NCBI GenBank assembly: GCA_900319525.1
Contig: ONOU01000024.1
Location: 1-43,535 of the forward strand
From: an uncultured Prevotellaceae bacterium
GTDB taxonomy: Bacteria > Bacteroidota > Bacteroidia > Bacteroidales > Muribaculaceae
DNA length: 43,535 bases
Reading direction: 5' to 3'
Part shown: piece after piece, positions 1-7,746 of the stretch
Position numbering within the stretch: the stretch's first letter is position 1
Layout: each line of letters begins with the position of its first letter
Translations under genes and position numbers: made by a program
Notes under the pieces: generated by a model
The model's input: only the letters and a program-made list of their open reading frames with translations
What the model was told of the DNA's origin: nothing
Databases searched by the model: none

Positions 1-199
1 GTTCTATCAGGAGACCAAGGACACACAGACCAACGTGTTCTTCAACAGCCTGAACAAGGGTACCCACATCATCGGCTATGACGTGTGGGTGACCAATCCC
101 GGTGAGTTCACCTCGGGCATCGCCACCGTGCAGAGCCAGTATGCGCCGCAGCTGAGCGCGCACAGCGCCGGCAAGCGCATCACTACCGAAGCCAAATAG
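1..199 (+). CDS. Alpha-2-macroglobulin family protein, C-terminal fragment
   Basis: The window opens inside a reading frame (codons start at base 2) that ends at TAG 197-199, giving the last 65 residues. The tail has the pattern of bacterial alpha-2-macroglobulin-like proteins: a GYDVWVTNPGEF stretch, then SGIATVQSQYAP, then a short SAH-containing end. These are large periplasmic or envelope proteins thought to trap proteases or shield the envelope. The thioester and MG domains lie outside the window, so the assignment rests on resemblance of the C-terminal beta-rich segment. Codon use is GC-rich, like the housekeeping genes here. The 3' end is well defined; the family call is moderately supported. 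Confidence 0.55.
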   Translation, partial: FYQETKDTQTNVFFNSLNKGTHIIGYDVWVTNPGEFTSGIATVQSQYAPQLSAHSAGKRITTEAK

Positions 200-378
200 C
201 GAAAAATCACTTGAATTTTTGTTTGATTATTGGTAACCATATTTGTATTTTTATTTTACTGATTTTTAAGTATTTAACTTTTTAATAAGTAACTTTTTTA
301 CAAATTTGAAGTCAAAAATCTACAAATCATACAAATGATTTTTACCACTTTTCATAACGCTAAATCATGGAGCAGATG

Positions 379-386
379 TACTTTTG
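379..386 (+). promoter_or_regulatory. -7 promoter box of candidate ncRNA
   Basis: TACTTTTG matches the Bacteroidota -7 consensus TAnnTTTG. No good -33 box is visible. No protein gene follows until pfkA, which has its own promoter at 685-692. Confidence 0.45.
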
Positions 387-392
387 CATTGC

Positions 393-604
393 AAACAGCA
401 TTTCTCCGAATTTTACGATAATAACAACAAAAATAACGATTGAACATCGGAATTATATTCTAGGGAAAAAATCTTTTGATGGTAGTTAATGTTGATTAAA
501 TGATTATTTAAAGTTCGACCTTAAGGATCTATATCCTATCAAGAAACGCAAGCAATAAAACATGAGAATTAACGGCGTCTACGTGAGTAGCCGCCGTTTT
601 AGTT
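393..604 (+). ncRNA. Candidate small non-coding RNA (~210 nt)
   Basis: This AT-rich stretch in the 529-bp gap between the macroglobulin gene and pfkA starts just after a TAnnTTTG box and ends in a strong intrinsic terminator at 571-601. The longest ATG frame inside (562-618, 18 codons) runs through the terminator and looks spurious. An independent promoter plus terminator with no ORF suggests a stand-alone RNA. I do not recognise the family. A 6S-like RNA of similar length is possible, but I cannot see the required closing stem. The start is inferred at about 7 nt after the box. Confidence 0.35.
571..601 (+). terminator. Intrinsic terminator with GTGA tetraloop
   Basis: ACGGCG (572-577) pairs with CGCCGT (592-597), and inside it CTAC (579-582) pairs with GTAG (587-590) around a GTGA (GNRA-type) loop, with one T/C mismatch between. 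TTTT follows. It ends transcription before the separate pfkA promoter. Confidence 0.7.
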
Positions 605-684
605 GCGCATTACAATAAGGTTAAGATAAGGCGGGGTTTATAAATAAATTAAAAGTAGAGGTGGACCCAGCTAAAAAAAAATAT

Positions 685-692
685 TACCTTTG
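685..692 (+). promoter_or_regulatory. pfkA -7 promoter box
   Basis: TACCTTTG matches TAnnTTTG. Transcription should start near 699, leaving a 30-nt leader before the ATG at 729. This excludes an in-frame TTG at 690, which lies inside the box. Confidence 0.7.
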
Positions 693-728
693 CAGTCACA
701 GTACACAACCAAAATTAAAGAAAGAATT

Positions 729-1709
729 ATGTCTGCAATCAAAACTATCGGCGTCCTGACATCAGGAGGCGACGCGCCGGGCATGAACGCTGCCATCCGC
801 GCGGTCACCCGATCTGCAATTTACAACGGATTTAAGGTAAAAGGCATCTACCGCGGCTACAGGGGTCTGGTAGAAGATGAGATCGTTGACCTGAAGACCC
901 AGAGTGTTTCCAGCATCATGCACCATGGCGGTACCATCCTGAAGACCGCCCGTTGCAAGGATTTCAAGACGGTGGAAGGCCGCAAACAAGCCTATGAGGT
1001 CATCAAGAAGCATGGCATCGACGCGCTGGTGGTCATTGGCGGTGACGGTTCGTTGAGCGGCGCCCGCCAGTTTGCCAGCGAGTTTGATTTCCCCATCGTG
1101 GGAGTACCCGGCACCATCGACAACGACCTGGCAGGTACCGATCACACGATCGGCTATGATACAGCACTGAACACCATCATGTGGTGTGTGGACCGCATCC
1201 GCGACACCGCCAGCAGCCATGAGCGTCTGTTCTTCATCGAGGTGATGGGTCGCGAGTCGGGATTCCTGGCCCTGAACGGTGCCATCGCCACCGGCGCCGA
1301 GGCCGCAATCATCCCCGAGATATCGACCGAGGTTGACCAACTGAAAGAGCTGATCAACAGCGGTTTCCGCAAGAGCAAGAATTCGTCTATCGTCCTCGTT
1401 GCCGAGAGTCCCATTACCGGCGGCGCCATGGGCCTGGCCGAGAGGGCACGCAAAGAATATCCGCAGCTGGACGTGCGCGTGACCATCCTGGGGCACTTGC
1501 AGCGCGGCGGCTCCCCCACGGCTCAAGACCGCATCCTGGCCTCACGCATGGGAGCGGCTGCCATCGATGCATTATTGGAAGGTCAACGCAACGTCATGAT
1601 TGGTGATGATGACGAGAAAATCGTCTATGTGCCCTTCTCCAAGGCTATCCACGACGACAAGCCCATCGACCGCGACCTGATCGACCTGCTGCACCGCCTA
1701 TCCATCTAG
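729..1709 (+). CDS. pfkA: ATP-dependent 6-phosphofructokinase
   Basis: Phosphorylates fructose-6-phosphate to fructose-1,6-bisphosphate with ATP, the committed step of glycolysis, in the cytoplasm. The 326 residues are full length for bacterial PfkA. Visible motifs are the nucleotide-binding GGDAPG (13-18), GGDGS (104-108), the catalytic TIDND (129-133) with its general-base aspartate, MGRESG (173-178) for the sugar phosphate, and HLQRGGSP near the C-terminus. Gly after GGD in GGDGS indicates ATP rather than pyrophosphate as donor (PPi enzymes usually have GGDDS). The ATG at 729 is chosen because the only upstream in-frame start, TTG 690, lies in the promoter. It is monocistronic, with its own promoter and a hairpin terminator downstream. 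Confidence 0.96.
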   Translation: MSAIKTIGVLTSGGDAPGMNAAIRAVTRSAIYNGFKVKGIYRGYRGLVEDEIVDLKTQSVSSIMHHGGTILKTARCKDFKTVEGRKQAYEVIKKHGIDALVVIGGDGSLSGARQFASEFDFPIVGVPGTIDNDLAGTDHTIGYDTALNTIMWCVDRIRDTASSHERLFFIEVMGRESGFLALNGAIATGAEAAIIPEISTEVDQLKELINSGFRKSKNSSIVLVAESPITGGAMGLAERARKEYPQLDVRVTILGHLQRGGSPTAQDRILASRMGAAAIDALLEGQRNVMIGDDDEKIVYVPFSKAIHDDKPIDRDLIDLLHRLSI

Positions 1710-1717
1710 CAAGAAAT

Positions 1718-1813
1718 AAAAGAGAAGAGATAAGAGATATAAATAGAGATAAGATAAACGATAAGGGAGGCGACCTTTACGGAACCCTCCCTATCTTTTA
1801 TCTCTTATCTTTT
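1718..1813. terminator. Long inverted repeat, probable bidirectional terminator
   Basis: Arms 1718-1739 and 1792-1813 are purine-rich and pyrimidine-rich complements matching at about 19 of 22 positions. At the top is a GC stem, AGGGAGG (1764-1770) with CCTCCCT (1786-1792). It lies between the convergent pfkA and DUF805 genes, so it probably stops transcription from both sides. The GATAAGA-type repeats also look like a dispersed intergenic repeat. Confidence 0.55.
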
Positions 1814-1843
1814 AGGCGATGATATAGATATCGTTTCCATCTT

Positions 1844-2467
1844 TTATTTATACTTAGGTGATGGGCCGTACTTGTTCTCTGTCCAATCGCTATCCTTTAC
1901 CGCAAAGATAATGAGGATGATGATCAAGATGATGGCACACAAGCTGCAAAGCACCATCGTAGTAGCCAATCCCGGCGATGACTGAACCGAATCGGCCATT
2001 TCCCGAGCCATTCCCATCACGTCCTCGGGGTTAGTCACGTTTTCCAGATTACTGAAGTTGGAGCCAATCAATGTAGCAAATGAGCCATAATAGCCTGCCC
2101 ACAAGAGGGCCAGCAATACCACCCACCAGCTGCCGCGGCCCGTGTCATGCAGACGGCGGCACAGTACTGCCAGTTCTGGAATGAGCATAGCAAGGCCGAA
2201 CGCCATGCTCACATAGCCGACGATAGGCGACAGCATGCCAAAGAAGGACAATACAGACGAAACGATGAGCACAAACAGGACGAACCACCAGAACTCGCTG
2301 CGGCGGGCACGGCCCTTGAAATCAAAAAACTTCTTGAGACATGTCTTCACGGCTGTCACGGGATCCATCATCGGCGAAGCCGTCACGCGAGGCTGATACT
2401 GTGGCGCAGCAGGTTGCTGTGGCTGGTTGAACACAGGGGGGTGAGGTTGTTGGTTTTGTTGTTCCAT
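1844..2467 (-). CDS. DUF805 family inner-membrane protein
   Basis: A 207-residue protein with a Pro/Gln-rich cytoplasmic N-terminus (about residues 1-35), then the DUF805 signature FKGRARRSEFWWF (about 50-62), four predicted membrane helices, and a C-terminal DWTENKYGPSPKYK tail shared almost word for word with the next gene. DUF805 (YhaH-like) proteins sit in the inner membrane and their function is not established. ATG at 2467 is the only sensible start and lies 34 nt after the inferred transcription start. It is paralogous to the gene at 2596-3207, probably by tandem duplication, but each copy has its own promoter. Family call is firm, role unknown. Confidence 0.85.
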   Translation of the reverse strand: MEQQNQQPHPPVFNQPQQPAAPQYQPRVTASPMMDPVTAVKTCLKKFFDFKGRARRSEFWWFVLFVLIVSSVLSFFGMLSPIVGYVSMAFGLAMLIPELAVLCRRLHDTGRGSWWVVLLALLWAGYYGSFATLIGSNFSNLENVTNPEDVMGMAREMADSVQSSPGLATTMVLCSLCAIILIIILIIFAVKDSDWTENKYGPSPKYK

Positions 2468-2507
2468 ATCTATTGATTTTTAAGTTAAAAGTCTCTGATT
2501 AGCACCA

Positions 2508-2515
2508 CAAAGGTA
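2508..2515 (-). promoter_or_regulatory. -7 promoter box of DUF805 gene (1844-2467)
   Basis: Read on the minus strand the box is TACCTTTG, about 40 bp upstream of the ATG at 2467. Confidence 0.6.
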
Positions 2516-2595
2516 ACCCGTTTGATTGATTTCCACAAATTTACCCATCAAAAAAAGTGTGCCACAAAATGGGCACACCTGTAATTCCTATCCAA

Positions 2596-3207
2596 TTATG
2601 GGTACTTGGGAGACGGGCCATACTTGTTCTCTCCCCTGTGGCTGTCCTGCAACGAGAAAACAAGGAGGGCGATCGATATACCAAGGCCAACCAGCGCCAA
2701 GAGCAGCATCACGGTACCGCCCAGCGTCGATACATGGAAAGCGTCGATCAGATTCTGTACTTCATTATCACTCTCAAGAGCCTCAAATCCAAGGATAACA
2801 CTTTTGGCGATGGCATAAAAAAGACCAACGACAAAACCACAAACAATCCACCATTCACTGCGACCTACGTCATGCAGGCGACGTGTCTGAACCGCCAATG
2901 ACGGGATTGCCGCAAACAAGCCTAACGGTAAGGACAGCATCATTATGAACATACTTACATCCAGGGCCGTTTCGCTAGTGAAGAAAGTCTTCACAACTAA
3001 AGCGCAAATATAAGGAACGTTTGCGATAACCAGCATTAGCAGGCCAAACCACCAGTACTCGCTGCGTCGTGAACGTCCACTGAAAGTGGCATACTTGCTG
3101 AGACATTCCCCGATGGCTTCCTTAAAGTTCAAGCGAGGTTCTACTCCTCCTTGAGATACAGGAGGCATCTGCTCTGGGCTCTGCTTATTTTCATGAATCG
3201 GTTCCAT
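2596..3207 (-). CDS. DUF805 family inner-membrane protein (paralogue)
   Basis: A 203-residue protein with the same plan as its neighbour: a variable N-terminus, FSGRSRRSEYWWF (about 42-54), four hydrophobic helices, TRRLHDVGRSEWW between helices, and the ENKYGPSPKYP ending. The conserved Arg/Trp clusters next to the helices and the shared tail mark it as a diverged duplicate. A separate promoter at 3252-3259 means the two need not be co-expressed. Location is the inner membrane; role unknown. Confidence 0.85.
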   Translation of the reverse strand: MEPIHENKQSPEQMPPVSQGGVEPRLNFKEAIGECLSKYATFSGRSRRSEYWWFGLLMLVIANVPYICALVVKTFFTSETALDVSMFIMMLSLPLGLFAAIPSLAVQTRRLHDVGRSEWWIVCGFVVGLFYAIAKSVILGFEALESDNEVQNLIDAFHVSTLGGTVMLLLALVGLGISIALLVFSLQDSHRGENKYGPSPKYP

Positions 3208-3251
3208 GACTCTTATGTATTAATGGTTAAACTTACTCGATAATCGACCTG

Positions 3252-3259
3252 CAAATATA
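3252..3259 (-). promoter_or_regulatory. -7 promoter box of DUF805 gene (2596-3207)
   Basis: Minus-strand TATATTTG followed by GCAGG, about 45 bp upstream of the ATG at 3207. The 3208-3423 gap also holds the divergent menA promoter and nothing else I can identify. Confidence 0.6.
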
Positions 3260-3418
3260 GAGCCAAAAAGCGAAAAAAACAAATATTTACTTAGGGAAAA
3301 CACATTATTATTATATTTCTATTGATTATTGCATAATCAACGCACCGTCTCGACTCTTGAAATCGTCATGAAGTTCAAAAAGAGCCGTTTTCTCGACCAC
3401 CCCACCGCAATCTTTTTG

Positions 3419-3426
3419 TAATTTTG
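3419..3426 (+). promoter_or_regulatory. menA-queA -7 promoter box
   Basis: TAATTTTG matches TAnnTTTG. An upstream in-frame TTG at 3424 lies inside this box, so translation must begin further down. Confidence 0.65.
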
Positions 3427-3450
3427 CACCCGCATTTACAAGAGATGACA

Positions 3451-4356
3451 ATGAAACGACAGATCAAGATATGGCTCGAGTGCTTTAGGCTGCGCACGCT
3501 GCCCGTGTCGCTCAGCGGCGTGGTCATCGCCATCGGCCTGGCAGTGTGGCATCATCACTTCAAGTGGGTACCTGCTGTGCTTTGCCTGGTGTTTGCCCTG
3601 CTGGCACAAATCGTGTCCAACATGGCCAACGAATATTTTGACTACCTGAAGGGTACAGACAAACCTGGTCGCGTGGGCCCGCGTCGCGGCGTGACCGAGG
3701 GCGACATCAAGCCCAAGACGCTGAGGAATGCCACTATGGGTCTGCTGGCGCTGGCCGGTATCGTGGGCTGCTGCCTGATTCCCTATGGCGGGTGGTGGCT
3801 GCTGCCTGCAGGCATCATCATCGCCTTGGGAGCCTTTGCCTATAGTGCCGGCCCCTACCCCCTGTCCTACCATGGCCTGGGCGAACTGATGGTGTTCATC
3901 TTCTTTGGCATCGTACCCGTCAACCTGACCTACTATGTGATGGCACTGCGCTGGGACCCCTTGGTGCTCCTGTTCTCCATCGCCATCGGCCTGATGGGTG
4001 TTAACGTGCTGCTGGTCAACAACTACCGCGACGTGGAAGACGACCGCGCCGCCGGCAAGAAAACGCAGACAGTCATGAGAGGCCGACCCGTCACCGCCTT
4101 TGCCTACTTCCTGAACGGCTACACCGCCATCGCGATTCTCGCCGCCTTCTGGATCATGATTGTCATCAATATGGGCAAACTGCTGCCGCTGTGGACGCTG
4201 GCCATCCCTGCACTCTACCTGGTGATGCACACCGCCACCTGGTACAAACTCAGGCACCGTGACGGCGCCGCCCTCAATCCGCTGCTGGGCGAAACTGCTC
4301 GCAATATGCTCATCTTCACAATATTATTCACTATCGTCTTCATTATCTATTCTTAA
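3451..4356 (+). CDS. menA: 1,4-dihydroxy-2-naphthoate polyprenyltransferase
   Basis: Attaches the polyprenyl chain to 1,4-dihydroxy-2-naphthoate, giving demethylmenaquinone for the respiratory chain; an integral inner-membrane UbiA-family enzyme. At 301 residues it is family length. The first Asp-rich motif is NEYFDYLKGTD (about 66-76), followed by the PRRGVTEGDI loop; the second is NNYRDVEDDRAAGK (about 191-204). Both bind Mg-diphosphate. About eight to nine hydrophobic helices surround them. ATG 3451 is preferred over ATG 3445 two codons earlier, but either is possible. queA starts 4 nt after its stop, so the two form an operon. The prenyl donor may come from the synthase at 33914-34879. 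Confidence 0.92.
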   Translation: MKRQIKIWLECFRLRTLPVSLSGVVIAIGLAVWHHHFKWVPAVLCLVFALLAQIVSNMANEYFDYLKGTDKPGRVGPRRGVTEGDIKPKTLRNATMGLLALAGIVGCCLIPYGGWWLLPAGIIIALGAFAYSAGPYPLSYHGLGELMVFIFFGIVPVNLTYYVMALRWDPLVLLFSIAIGLMGVNVLLVNNYRDVEDDRAAGKKTQTVMRGRPVTAFAYFLNGYTAIAILAAFWIMIVINMGKLLPLWTLAIPALYLVMHTATWYKLRHRDGAALNPLLGETARNMLIFTILFTIVFIIYS

Positions 4357-4360
4357 TATC

Positions 4361-5593
4361 ATGGCTTTGATTGACGACATCCGCGCCCTGCGCATCGCCG
4401 ACTATGACTACCCGCTGCCCGACGAACGTATCGCCAAGCACCCGCTGGCGCAACGCGAGCAGTGCAAACTGTTATACTATAAAGGAGGAAACATCGAGGA
4501 GAGAAAATTCTGGGAAGTGCCGTCGCTGCTGCCTGGGCGCTCGACTCTCATCTATAATAACACGCGCGTGATTAACGCCCGCCTCAGGTTCCGCAAGGAG
4601 ACGGGCTCGACGATCGAGATATTCTGCCTGGAACCGGTGCTGCCGCGCGACTATGAGCAGATTTTCCAGACCACGGGCCACTGCGTGTGGCAATGCCTGG
4701 TGGGCAACAACAAGCGCTGGAAACAGGGCGCACTGACGCAGACCATCGCCATCGACGGGCACGATGTCACCCTGGCCGCCACCCGTGGCGAGCAGCGCGG
4801 CAACGCCTGGGAAATCTCATTTGACTGGGATGCCGATGCCAACTGCACCTTTGCCGACGTGCTGGAGGCCATCGGCGAGATTCCCATCCCTCCCTACCTG
4901 AATCGCGGCACCGAGGAGAGTGACTCGACCGACTACCAGACCGTCTATAGCCACATCGACGGCAGCGTGGCCGCCCCGACAGCAGGTCTGCACTTCACCG
5001 ACGAGGTGCTGGCCGAGTGTGACGACCGCGGCATCCTGCGCCGCGAGATCACGCTGCACGTGGGTGCCGGCACGTTCCAACCCGTCAAGAGCGAGCACAT
5101 CGGCGACCACCCGATGCACTACGAGTTCATCAGTGTACCCCGCAGCGTCATCATGGACATCATCAACGCCCCCGGTCCCATCATTGCCGTGGGCACCACC
5201 AGCGTGCGCACCCTCGAGAGCCTGTACTACATCGGGCAGATTCTGGAGGATAATCCCGATGCCGACGAGGAGGCACTCACCGTCACCCAGTGGATGCCCT
5301 ACACCACCCCGTGTGAGATATCGACTGCAAAGGCGTTGCAAAACATCGCCGATTACCTGGACCGGCACCATGCCGACACCTACATGGGCAGCACCCAGCT
5401 GATGATTGCCCCAGGATTTGAGTACCGCATCGTGAGCGGCATGATCACCAACTTCCACCAGCCACAATCGACCCTGCTGCTGCTCGTTGCCGCCTTTGTG
5501 GGTCAGGACCGGTGGCGCGGCATGTATGACTACGCCATGGAGCACGGCTTCCGCTTCTTGAGCTACGGCGACGCCCAACTGCTGCTCCGCTAG
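4361..5593 (+). CDS. queA: tRNA preQ1(34) S-adenosylmethionine ribosyltransferase-isomerase
   Basis: Transfers and isomerises the ribosyl part of SAM onto preQ1-modified tRNA, giving epoxyqueuosine at the wobble position. The 410-residue protein shows family blocks: DYDYPLPDERIAKHP at the N-terminus, LIYNNTRVINARL, PPYLNRG, DYQTVYS...VAAPTAGLHFT, LHVGAGTFQPV, and GTTSVRTLES. The C-terminal MITNFHQPQSTLL block is also typical. It is longer than the E. coli enzyme (about 356 aa), as usual in Bacteroidota. The ATG at 4361 precedes MALIDDIRAL and follows menA by 4 nt; a longer frame from 4259 would overlap menA deeply and is rejected. Confidence 0.95.
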   Translation: MALIDDIRALRIADYDYPLPDERIAKHPLAQREQCKLLYYKGGNIEERKFWEVPSLLPGRSTLIYNNTRVINARLRFRKETGSTIEIFCLEPVLPRDYEQIFQTTGHCVWQCLVGNNKRWKQGALTQTIAIDGHDVTLAATRGEQRGNAWEISFDWDADANCTFADVLEAIGEIPIPPYLNRGTEESDSTDYQTVYSHIDGSVAAPTAGLHFTDEVLAECDDRGILRREITLHVGAGTFQPVKSEHIGDHPMHYEFISVPRSVIMDIINAPGPIIAVGTTSVRTLESLYYIGQILEDNPDADEEALTVTQWMPYTTPCEISTAKALQNIADYLDRHHADTYMGSTQLMIAPGFEYRIVSGMITNFHQPQSTLLLLVAAFVGQDRWRGMYDYAMEHGFRFLSYGDAQLLLR

Positions 5594-5802
5594 GCATCGC
5601 GCCACGATTTACCCTATCCGGCACCTAGGGTGCCCGAAGATTCATCTATAAAAAACGGCAATTGGTCGCATAATTATGTCCAATAGGGCAGAAATGCGGC
5701 CTCTTACTGTTTTTGGGAGTTAAACTTGGCCGTGAACTTGCAGTCTAAAAGACAAACGAAACGCATTAAATCACTTGTTGAACAATATAAAACAACACAA
5801 TT

Positions 5803-7218
5803 ATGAAAACTTCTGTTACTCGAATCATGATGAGCCTCGCTCTCATGGGATGCCTGATCTTCAGCGCATCAGACGCTTCGGCCCAGGGCCGCAGCCGTTC
5901 ACAAGGAGGAGGCAGCACCGCCAGCAGAAGCCAGTCGGCAGCTGTCTCACGTAACACCAACTCATCAACCGCTCCGTCGGTAAGTCGCAGCAGCTCCAGC
6001 AGCTCGATGAACCGCAGCAGCGCAACCGCACCGCAGGTGAACCGCAGCAGCGCTTCCAGCACCTCAGGCCGCAGCATGACCACCGCTCCGCAGGTGAACC
6101 GCAGCAACGCTTCCAGCACCTCGGGCCGCAGCATGACCACCGCTCCGCAGGTGAACCGCAGCAACGCTTCCAGCACCTCAGGCCGCAGCATGACCACCAC
6201 ACCTCAGGTGAACCGTGGCAGCAGCAATACCCGCAGCAGCGGTGCTACAACCCGTGGCGGCAGCTCGACTGTCCGCAGCGACAACAACCGCAGCGGAGGC
6301 ACTTCGGTAAGCACTAGCGGTATCAAGACGAATATGGACCAGACCAAGGCTACCCATGCAACCACCCGCACCAAGACCAAGATTGACGGTAGCCGCATCG
6401 GTGACGGCAACAACGGCGGTAAGCCCGGCAATGGAGGCAAGCCCGGCAACGGCGGTAAGCCTGGTAACATCGACCCTGGTCACAACGGTGGCAAGCCCGG
6501 CAACGGAGGCAAGCCCGGTAACATCGACCCTGGTCACAATGGCGACAAGCCCGGAAACAACGGTAGGCCCGGTAATAGTGGCAGGCCTGGAAACGGCGGC
6601 AGACCTGGGAACGGCAACCGACCTGGTGGTGGCCATCACAGCTACAATCCCGACAATCACTTTGATTACAGCAACCACCACTACCGCCACGACTTCCACA
6701 ATAACTACATCAACCACAACTGGGGTCGTCCTCTGCCTCCTCCCGCACGTCCCTATCGTCCCGCACCCATCATCTGGTATCGCCCTGTAATTCCCGTGGG
6801 ATGGCACCCCTACGCAAGTGCTCCCATCATCGACCGAATCCTGGGCATCACCTTCGGAACGCTCTTTGACACTTCGCTTGACTATCTCTACTACAATGGC
6901 TATGAGATCGACGGCTATGCAGACCGCATCATCTATCTGAGGAATGTGCCTCTGCTGGGTCTCAACTGGGGTGACGTGATGCTGTGCTACGATGACATGA
7001 ACCGGCTGGTCAACGCGCAGTTCATCTTCTACAGCACGTACAACGACCACCGACGCTATGACAGGGTTTACAACAGCCTGTGCAGAGTATATGGCCCCCC
7101 CTTCACCAACAGCAACAATGCCCTGAACTGGTATGGCGGCGGCAGCACTGGATGGGTCACCCTGACCACTCACAGCAACCTGGGTCATTACTACACTACC
7201 CTCTCGATTGGGTATTGA
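5803..7218 (+). CDS. Secreted low-complexity repeat protein, unknown function
   Basis: A 471-residue protein with a signal peptide (about 1-27, cleaved after DASA). Residues ~28-75 are rich in Ser, Arg and Asn. Three exact-phase 19-residue repeats of type APQVNRSNASSTSGRSMTT follow (~76-132). Then come Gly-Lys/Arg-Pro-Gly-Asn repeats with GNIDPGHN spacers (~203-275), and a His/Asn/Tyr-rich linker. The C-terminal ~170 residues look folded (WYRPVIPVGWHPY, DYLYYNGYEIDGY). It is probably exported to the periplasm or surface. The basic repeats could bind polysaccharide or peptidoglycan, but that is inference. A C7 tract at 7095-7101 is a possible slippage site. I do not recognise the family. No clear TAnnTTTG box lies in the 209-bp gap before it; TAAACTTG at 5721-5728 is the nearest match. 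Confidence 0.75.
   Translation: MKTSVTRIMMSLALMGCLIFSASDASAQGRSRSQGGGSTASRSQSAAVSRNTNSSTAPSVSRSSSSSSMNRSSATAPQVNRSSASSTSGRSMTTAPQVNRSNASSTSGRSMTTAPQVNRSNASSTSGRSMTTTPQVNRGSSNTRSSGATTRGGSSTVRSDNNRSGGTSVSTSGIKTNMDQTKATHATTRTKTKIDGSRIGDGNNGGKPGNGGKPGNGGKPGNIDPGHNGGKPGNGGKPGNIDPGHNGDKPGNNGRPGNSGRPGNGGRPGNGNRPGGGHHSYNPDNHFDYSNHHYRHDFHNNYINHNWGRPLPPPARPYRPAPIIWYRPVIPVGWHPYASAPIIDRILGITFGTLFDTSLDYLYYNGYEIDGYADRIIYLRNVPLLGLNWGDVMLCYDDMNRLVNAQFIFYSTYNDHRRYDRVYNSLCRVYGPPFTNSNNALNWYGGGSTGWVTLTTHSNLGHYYTTLSIGY
6028..6198 (+). repeat. 57-bp tandem repeat, three copies
   Basis: Three in-frame copies at 6028-6084, 6085-6141 and 6142-6198, with a partial fourth from 6199. Copies 2 and 3 are nearly identical in DNA, which suggests recent duplication and possible copy-number variation between strains. 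Confidence 0.9.
6409..6630 (+). repeat. GKPGN/GRPGN-coding repeat tract
   Basis: Repeats of about 18 bp code for G-G-K-P-G-N and then G-R-P-G-N units. A larger 54-bp unit (two GGKPGN plus IDPGHN) occurs twice in a row. The protein segment should be flexible and positively charged. Confidence 0.8.
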
Positions 7219-7265
7219 AACAGTAATCAAGATTAGACACTACACACGATAATCATTTCTTCCCT

Positions 7266-7304
7266 CAAGGGACGATCGACAACAAGTTGACCGTCCCTTG
7301 TTTA
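7266..7304 (+). terminator. Intrinsic terminator
   Basis: CAAGGGACG (7266-7274) pairs perfectly with CGTCCCTTG (7292-7300), followed by TTTATT. It ends the repeat-protein transcript. Confidence 0.75.
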
Positions 7305-7409
7305 TTGTCTAGAATTTCCACTTTAGTAGTCAAAATTGCACCTACCAAAATTCATAAGGGCCAATTTAACAATTTTTCTACTATTTTTTAGAAATATTAG
7401 AAAAGAAAA

Positions 7410-7441
7410 TTTGTCACATTTATGTAATAGCATTACCTTTG
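7410..7441 (+). promoter_or_regulatory. Full -33/-7 promoter of short ncRNA
   Basis: TTTG (7410-7413), 20 bp spacer, then TACCTTTG (7434-7441). This is one of the two best promoter matches in the window. The expected start is near 7448. Confidence 0.75.
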
Positions 7442-7447
7442 CACCAA

Positions 7448-7520
7448 GTTTTTTCATAGGATTAGATTTTTAAGGTTTAAAGTGTGCGAGTTGTTGGGAA
7501 ACAAGCGCACATTTTTTTTT
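7448..7520 (+). ncRNA. Candidate short ncRNA (~70 nt)
   Basis: A complete transcription unit: a canonical promoter, about 35 nt of unpaired A/T-rich leader containing GGATTAGATTTTTAAGG, then a strong terminator hairpin and nine T residues. No start codon with a meaningful frame lies inside. The next gene (7747) has its own promoter at 7708-7715, so this is better read as an independent small RNA than as its leader, although an attenuated leader is possible. The rest of the gap (7521-7707) holds nothing I recognise; an 88-codon frame there lacks coding character. Confidence 0.5.
7484..7520 (+). terminator. Intrinsic terminator of short ncRNA
   Basis: GTGCG (7484-7488) pairs with CGCAC (7506-7510), and TTGTT (7491-7495) with AACAA (7500-7504) around a GGGA loop. 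A run of nine T follows at 7512. Confidence 0.8.
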
Positions 7521-7707
7521 GTTTTTACCACCCACTCCCCCCCTTCCGGCTCAGCGGAAAATCAGCGGGCAAGCATCAGGCTGGAGGACTTGTGCAGCCA
7601 CGCCTTACAAAACAAGTCCCTTCATGCGAAACCACCATAATTGCATTGATATCTATGCGCTTATGGCAATTTAGCGTTTTTTCCCTGGGACCAATAAAAA
7701 AAATCAC

Positions 7708-7715
7708 TATATTTG
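7708..7715 (+). promoter_or_regulatory. -7 promoter box of TPR gene (7747)
   Basis: TATATTTG followed by GCAG. The start codon lies 31 nt downstream of the box. Confidence 0.65.
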
Positions 7716-7746
7716 CAGAATTAAAACCCAAAATCCATAGGCGACG

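Noticed and set aside
762-1526. 254-codon frame antisense to pfkA
   Set aside because: Shadow of pfkA, which has intact catalytic motifs on the other strand.
2526-2901. Overlapping plus-strand frames in the DUF805 region
   Set aside because: Opposite the second DUF805 gene; no motif or promoter.
6028-6630. Possible CRISPR array
   Set aside because: The repeats are in frame with a protein, have no unique spacers, and no cas genes are near.
6178-7230. 350-codon minus-strand frame in the repeat protein
   Set aside because: Mirror of the GC-rich repeat gene; the product is a Val/Ala low-complexity string.
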